Below, one piece after another: positions 6,767 through 7,736 of a DNA stretch of 7,736 nt. Numbering within the stretch: position 1 is the first letter of the stretch; each line of letters opens with the position of its first letter. The notes beneath the pieces were generated by a model. It ran no database searches. It was not told the DNA's origin and saw only the letters and a program-made list of their open reading frames with translations. A program made the position numbers and the translations under genes. The stretch lies in the NCBI GenBank assembly GCA_022737715.1, contig JAIITD010000079.1, positions 1 through 7,736 of the forward strand, read 5' to 3'. Source of the stretch: Veillonella sp. GTDB lineage: Bacteria; Bacillota; Negativicutes; Veillonellales; Veillonellaceae.

Positions 6767-7087
6767 ATGAGCGAATTAAAAGAGTTAAAAACAGCAGAAT
6801 ATCAAGATCTTCTTAATAAAGGTGGCGTAACAGTTATTGATTTCTGGGCACCATGGTGTGGCTATTGTGTACGCATGATGCCAGTTATTGAAGAAATCGC
6901 TGGTGAATTAGAAGGTAAAGCAAACTTTGTAAAAGTTAATGCTGATGAAGAACCAAGCTTGGCTCGTGATTTACAAGTAGAAGTATTGCCTACATTTGTA
7001 ATTTTGAAAGATGGTGAAGTAGTAGATCGTAAAATTGGTTTCTTGCCAAAAGGTGATTTACAAGGTGCTATCGAATCTAAATTCTAA
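6767..7087 (+). CDS. Thioredoxin with a CGYC active site
   Basis: A cytoplasmic thiol-disulfide oxidoreductase of 106 residues, the standard thioredoxin length. The fold signature is complete: buried Asp25, DFWAPWCGYC with the redox pair Cys31 and Cys34, Pro39 after the active site, the cis-proline Pro75 in VLPTF, and the closing FVILKDGE strand-turn. The oddity is Tyr33, where classical thioredoxins have proline (CGPC); CGYC is the pair seen in the disulfide isomerase DsbC. This should raise the redox potential and shift activity from pure reductant towards isomerase or oxidant, an inference from active-site chemistry. There is no signal peptide, so it is not a periplasmic Dsb protein. AGGAGG (6756-6761), five bases before the ATG, is a strong ribosome binding site. 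Thioredoxin reductase is not in this window. Confidence 0.94.
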   Translation: MSELKELKTAEYQDLLNKGGVTVIDFWAPWCGYCVRMMPVIEEIAGELEGKANFVKVNADEEPSLARDLQVEVLPTFVILKDGEVVDRKIGFLPKGDLQGAIESKF

Positions 7088-7113
7088 TTAGATTAATAAA
7101 CGGTAAAATATAT

Positions 7114-7156
7114 AAGGCCTATTAATGTATACATATACATTGATAGGCCTTTTTTA
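7114..7156 (+). terminator. Strong intrinsic terminator after the thioredoxin gene
   Basis: A 17-bp hairpin has arms 7114-7130 and 7135-7151 with one T-G pair, around an ACAT loop. It starts with AAGGCCTAT and closes with ATAGGCCTT, followed by a run of T to 7155. It ends the group of genes starting at 2375 or 6383 and isolates the adhesin gene. Confidence 0.93.
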
Positions 7157-7240
7157 TCTGTGCAAATAAAAATACAAGCAAAACTATAAATTAAATATAA
7201 AATGAAGAGGAATATTTCTATATCGGAAAAAATTGATAAA

Positions 7241-7322
7241 TAAGGCGTTTTCATGATTTATGCTGTATGAAAGTATGAGTAAAATATGAAGCATAAGTTT
7301 AACTTATTAAAAAAACGCTTTA
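7241..7322. repeat. 11-bp inverted repeat enclosing 60 bp upstream of the adhesin gene
   Basis: TAAGGCGTTTT (7241-7251) pairs with AAAACGCTTTA (7312-7322), with one G-T pair. The enclosed 60 bases hold two smaller dyads. It could be a long hairpin, a regulator binding region or the edges of an invertible segment; the sequence alone does not decide. Confidence 0.45.
7293..7307. repeat. Palindrome ATAAGTT-T-AACTTAT
   Basis: Perfect 7-bp arms lie around a single T, the shape of a binding site for a dimeric regulator. The same arms (ATAAGTT and AACTTA) recur at 7427-7446, where they enclose the adhesin Shine-Dalgarno. Confidence 0.5.
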
Positions 7323-7409
7323 ATTTTAAAATATCTTGTGCTAGTATTTAATTAGATATTGTGAATATTTAGTGAAGTATATTCCGGTATTTTTCATTTA
7401 TTTCATCTG

Positions 7410-7446
7410 TGCGGGGTGAGAGCCGCATAAGTTGGGAGGGAACTTA
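7410..7446 (+). promoter_or_regulatory. Two abutting hairpins in the adhesin leader, the second presenting the Shine-Dalgarno in its loop
   Basis: Hairpin 1 pairs TGCGG (7410-7414) with CCGCA (7423-7427) around an eight-base loop. Hairpin 2 starts at the very next base: TAAGTT (7428-7433) pairs perfectly with AACTTA (7441-7446), and the seven-base loop between them is the Shine-Dalgarno GGGAGGG (7434-7440). The start codon follows three bases after hairpin 2. The two stems could stack end to end. This arrangement suggests control of translation of the adhesin, for example by temperature, a protein or an antisense RNA. It does not match a riboswitch class I know. Confidence 0.6.
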
Positions 7447-7448
7447 AT

Positions 7449-7736
7449 ATGAATAAGGTATTCAAAGTAGTATGGAGTGCGACTAAGAACGCATATGTAG
7501 TAACATCTGAGTTGGCTAAGTCGCATCAAAAAACAGCTACTACAATTGTAGCAGCCATTTTGTTAAGTGCCAGTTTGGGTGGAGGCATTGCTTCTGCATC
7601 CACACCTGCAGATTGGTATAGAACTGATCTTATTGGTAGTCAAAAATGGTTAACACCTGGCCAAGGTAGTCAAGCAGTTGAACAACAACCAATTGATTTA
7701 CATCAACAAGATCAACAAGATCAACAAGATCAACAA
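7449..7736 (+). CDS. Trimeric autotransporter adhesin with ESPR signal peptide, 3' end cut by the window
   Basis: Only the first 96 residues are present, with no stop before the window ends. Residues 1-28 (MNKVFKVVWSATKNAYVVTS and on) form an extended signal peptide region, the N-terminal extension typical of large autotransporters. A hydrophobic core at about 30-47 follows, and a likely signal peptidase I site at ASA-S (48-51). After the signal peptide come a short Trp/Tyr-containing stretch and a Gln-rich segment ending in Gln-Gln-Asp repeats. The product is therefore expected to be exported by Sec and displayed on the outer membrane for attachment or coaggregation. Type Va and type Vc autotransporters both use ESPRs. 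Type Vc is favoured from the close likeness to Veillonella adhesins, but the head, stalk and anchor lie beyond the window. The start is fixed by GGGAGGG eight bases upstream. Confidence 0.85.
   Translation, partial: MNKVFKVVWSATKNAYVVTSELAKSHQKTATTIVAAILLSASLGGGIASASTPADWYRTDLIGSQKWLTPGQGSQAVEQQPIDLHQQDQQDQQDQQ
7704..7736 (+). repeat. CAACAAGAT 9-bp tandem repeat in the adhesin gene
   Basis: Three full copies (7704-7730) and a six-base partial copy run to the window edge, encoding Gln-Gln-Asp. The unit is a multiple of three, so copy changes would alter protein length without a frameshift. The real copy number is not visible. Confidence 0.9.

Larger units (their letters stand above)
7157..7448 (+). 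other. AT-rich, gene-free upstream region of the adhesin gene, rich in inverted repeats
   Basis: No reading frame with a ribosome binding site was found here. The stretch contains an 11-bp inverted repeat with one G-T mismatch (7241-7251 and 7312-7322); within it a 6-bp pair (7258-7263 and 7291-7296) and a 7-bp palindrome (7293-7307); and the leader hairpins at 7410-7446. No promoter stands out. The best candidate is a weak extended -10 TGCTAGTAT (7339-7347) with a poor -35 (TTTAAT, 7319-7324). The density of dyads points to a regulatory region, but no regulator can be named. Confidence 0.6.

Noticed and set aside
7410..7427. Known riboswitch (TPP or cyclic-di-GMP) in the adhesin leader, suggested by GGGGTGAGAGCC
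   Set aside because: Only a short GGGGTGAGA-like string is present; the other conserved helices and loops of those aptamers are missing.
7704..7736. CRISPR-like or satellite repeat at the window end
   Set aside because: The units are only 9 bp with no spacers and stay in frame with the adhesin signal peptide, so this is a coding tandem repeat.

Overview
The window most likely comes from a Veillonella species or a close relative in the Negativicutes: diderm, anaerobic Firmicutes of low GC. The main evidence is the last gene. It begins with an extended signal peptide region (ESPR) of the type found on Veillonella trimeric autotransporter adhesins, which implies an outer membrane. A superoxide reductase instead of a dismutase fits an anaerobe. 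AT-rich spacers, strong Shine-Dalgarno sequences and U-tailed terminators fit a low-GC Firmicute. All genes lie on the + strand, and no mobile element, RNA gene or CRISPR array was seen.

Layout: (1) 1-363 is the nearly complete 3' part of a class II superoxide reductase gene, closed by a terminator. (2) 597-2149 is a two-gene unit: aspartate kinase (lysC), then a 105-residue protein of unknown function, closed by a strong terminator. lysC carries a convincing internal ribosome binding site and GTG start for a separate regulatory beta subunit. (3) 2375-7087 holds four genes: a 968-residue M16C (presequence-protease-type) zinc peptidase, glutamyl-Q tRNA(Asp) synthetase (gluQRS), a small CoA-binding-domain protein, and a thioredoxin whose active site is CGYC instead of CGPC. 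No intrinsic terminator separates these four. A near-perfect sigma-A-type promoter just upstream of the CoA-binding gene probably makes that gene and the thioredoxin gene their own transcription unit. A strong terminator ends the group. (4) 7157-7448 is an AT-rich, gene-free stretch rich in inverted repeats. It leads into the 5' end of an adhesin gene at 7449, which is cut by the window edge inside a Gln-Gln-Asp repeat.

Most of the window is ordinary housekeeping sequence: oxygen defence, aspartate-family amino acid synthesis, peptide breakdown, tRNA modification and thiol redox. I found no clear new multi-gene system. The part most worth a second look is the adhesin leader. There the Shine-Dalgarno sequence forms the loop of a perfect 6-bp hairpin that directly abuts a second hairpin, and the hairpin arms recur in a palindrome about 135 bp upstream. 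Next in interest are the nested aspartokinase start and the unusual thioredoxin active site.
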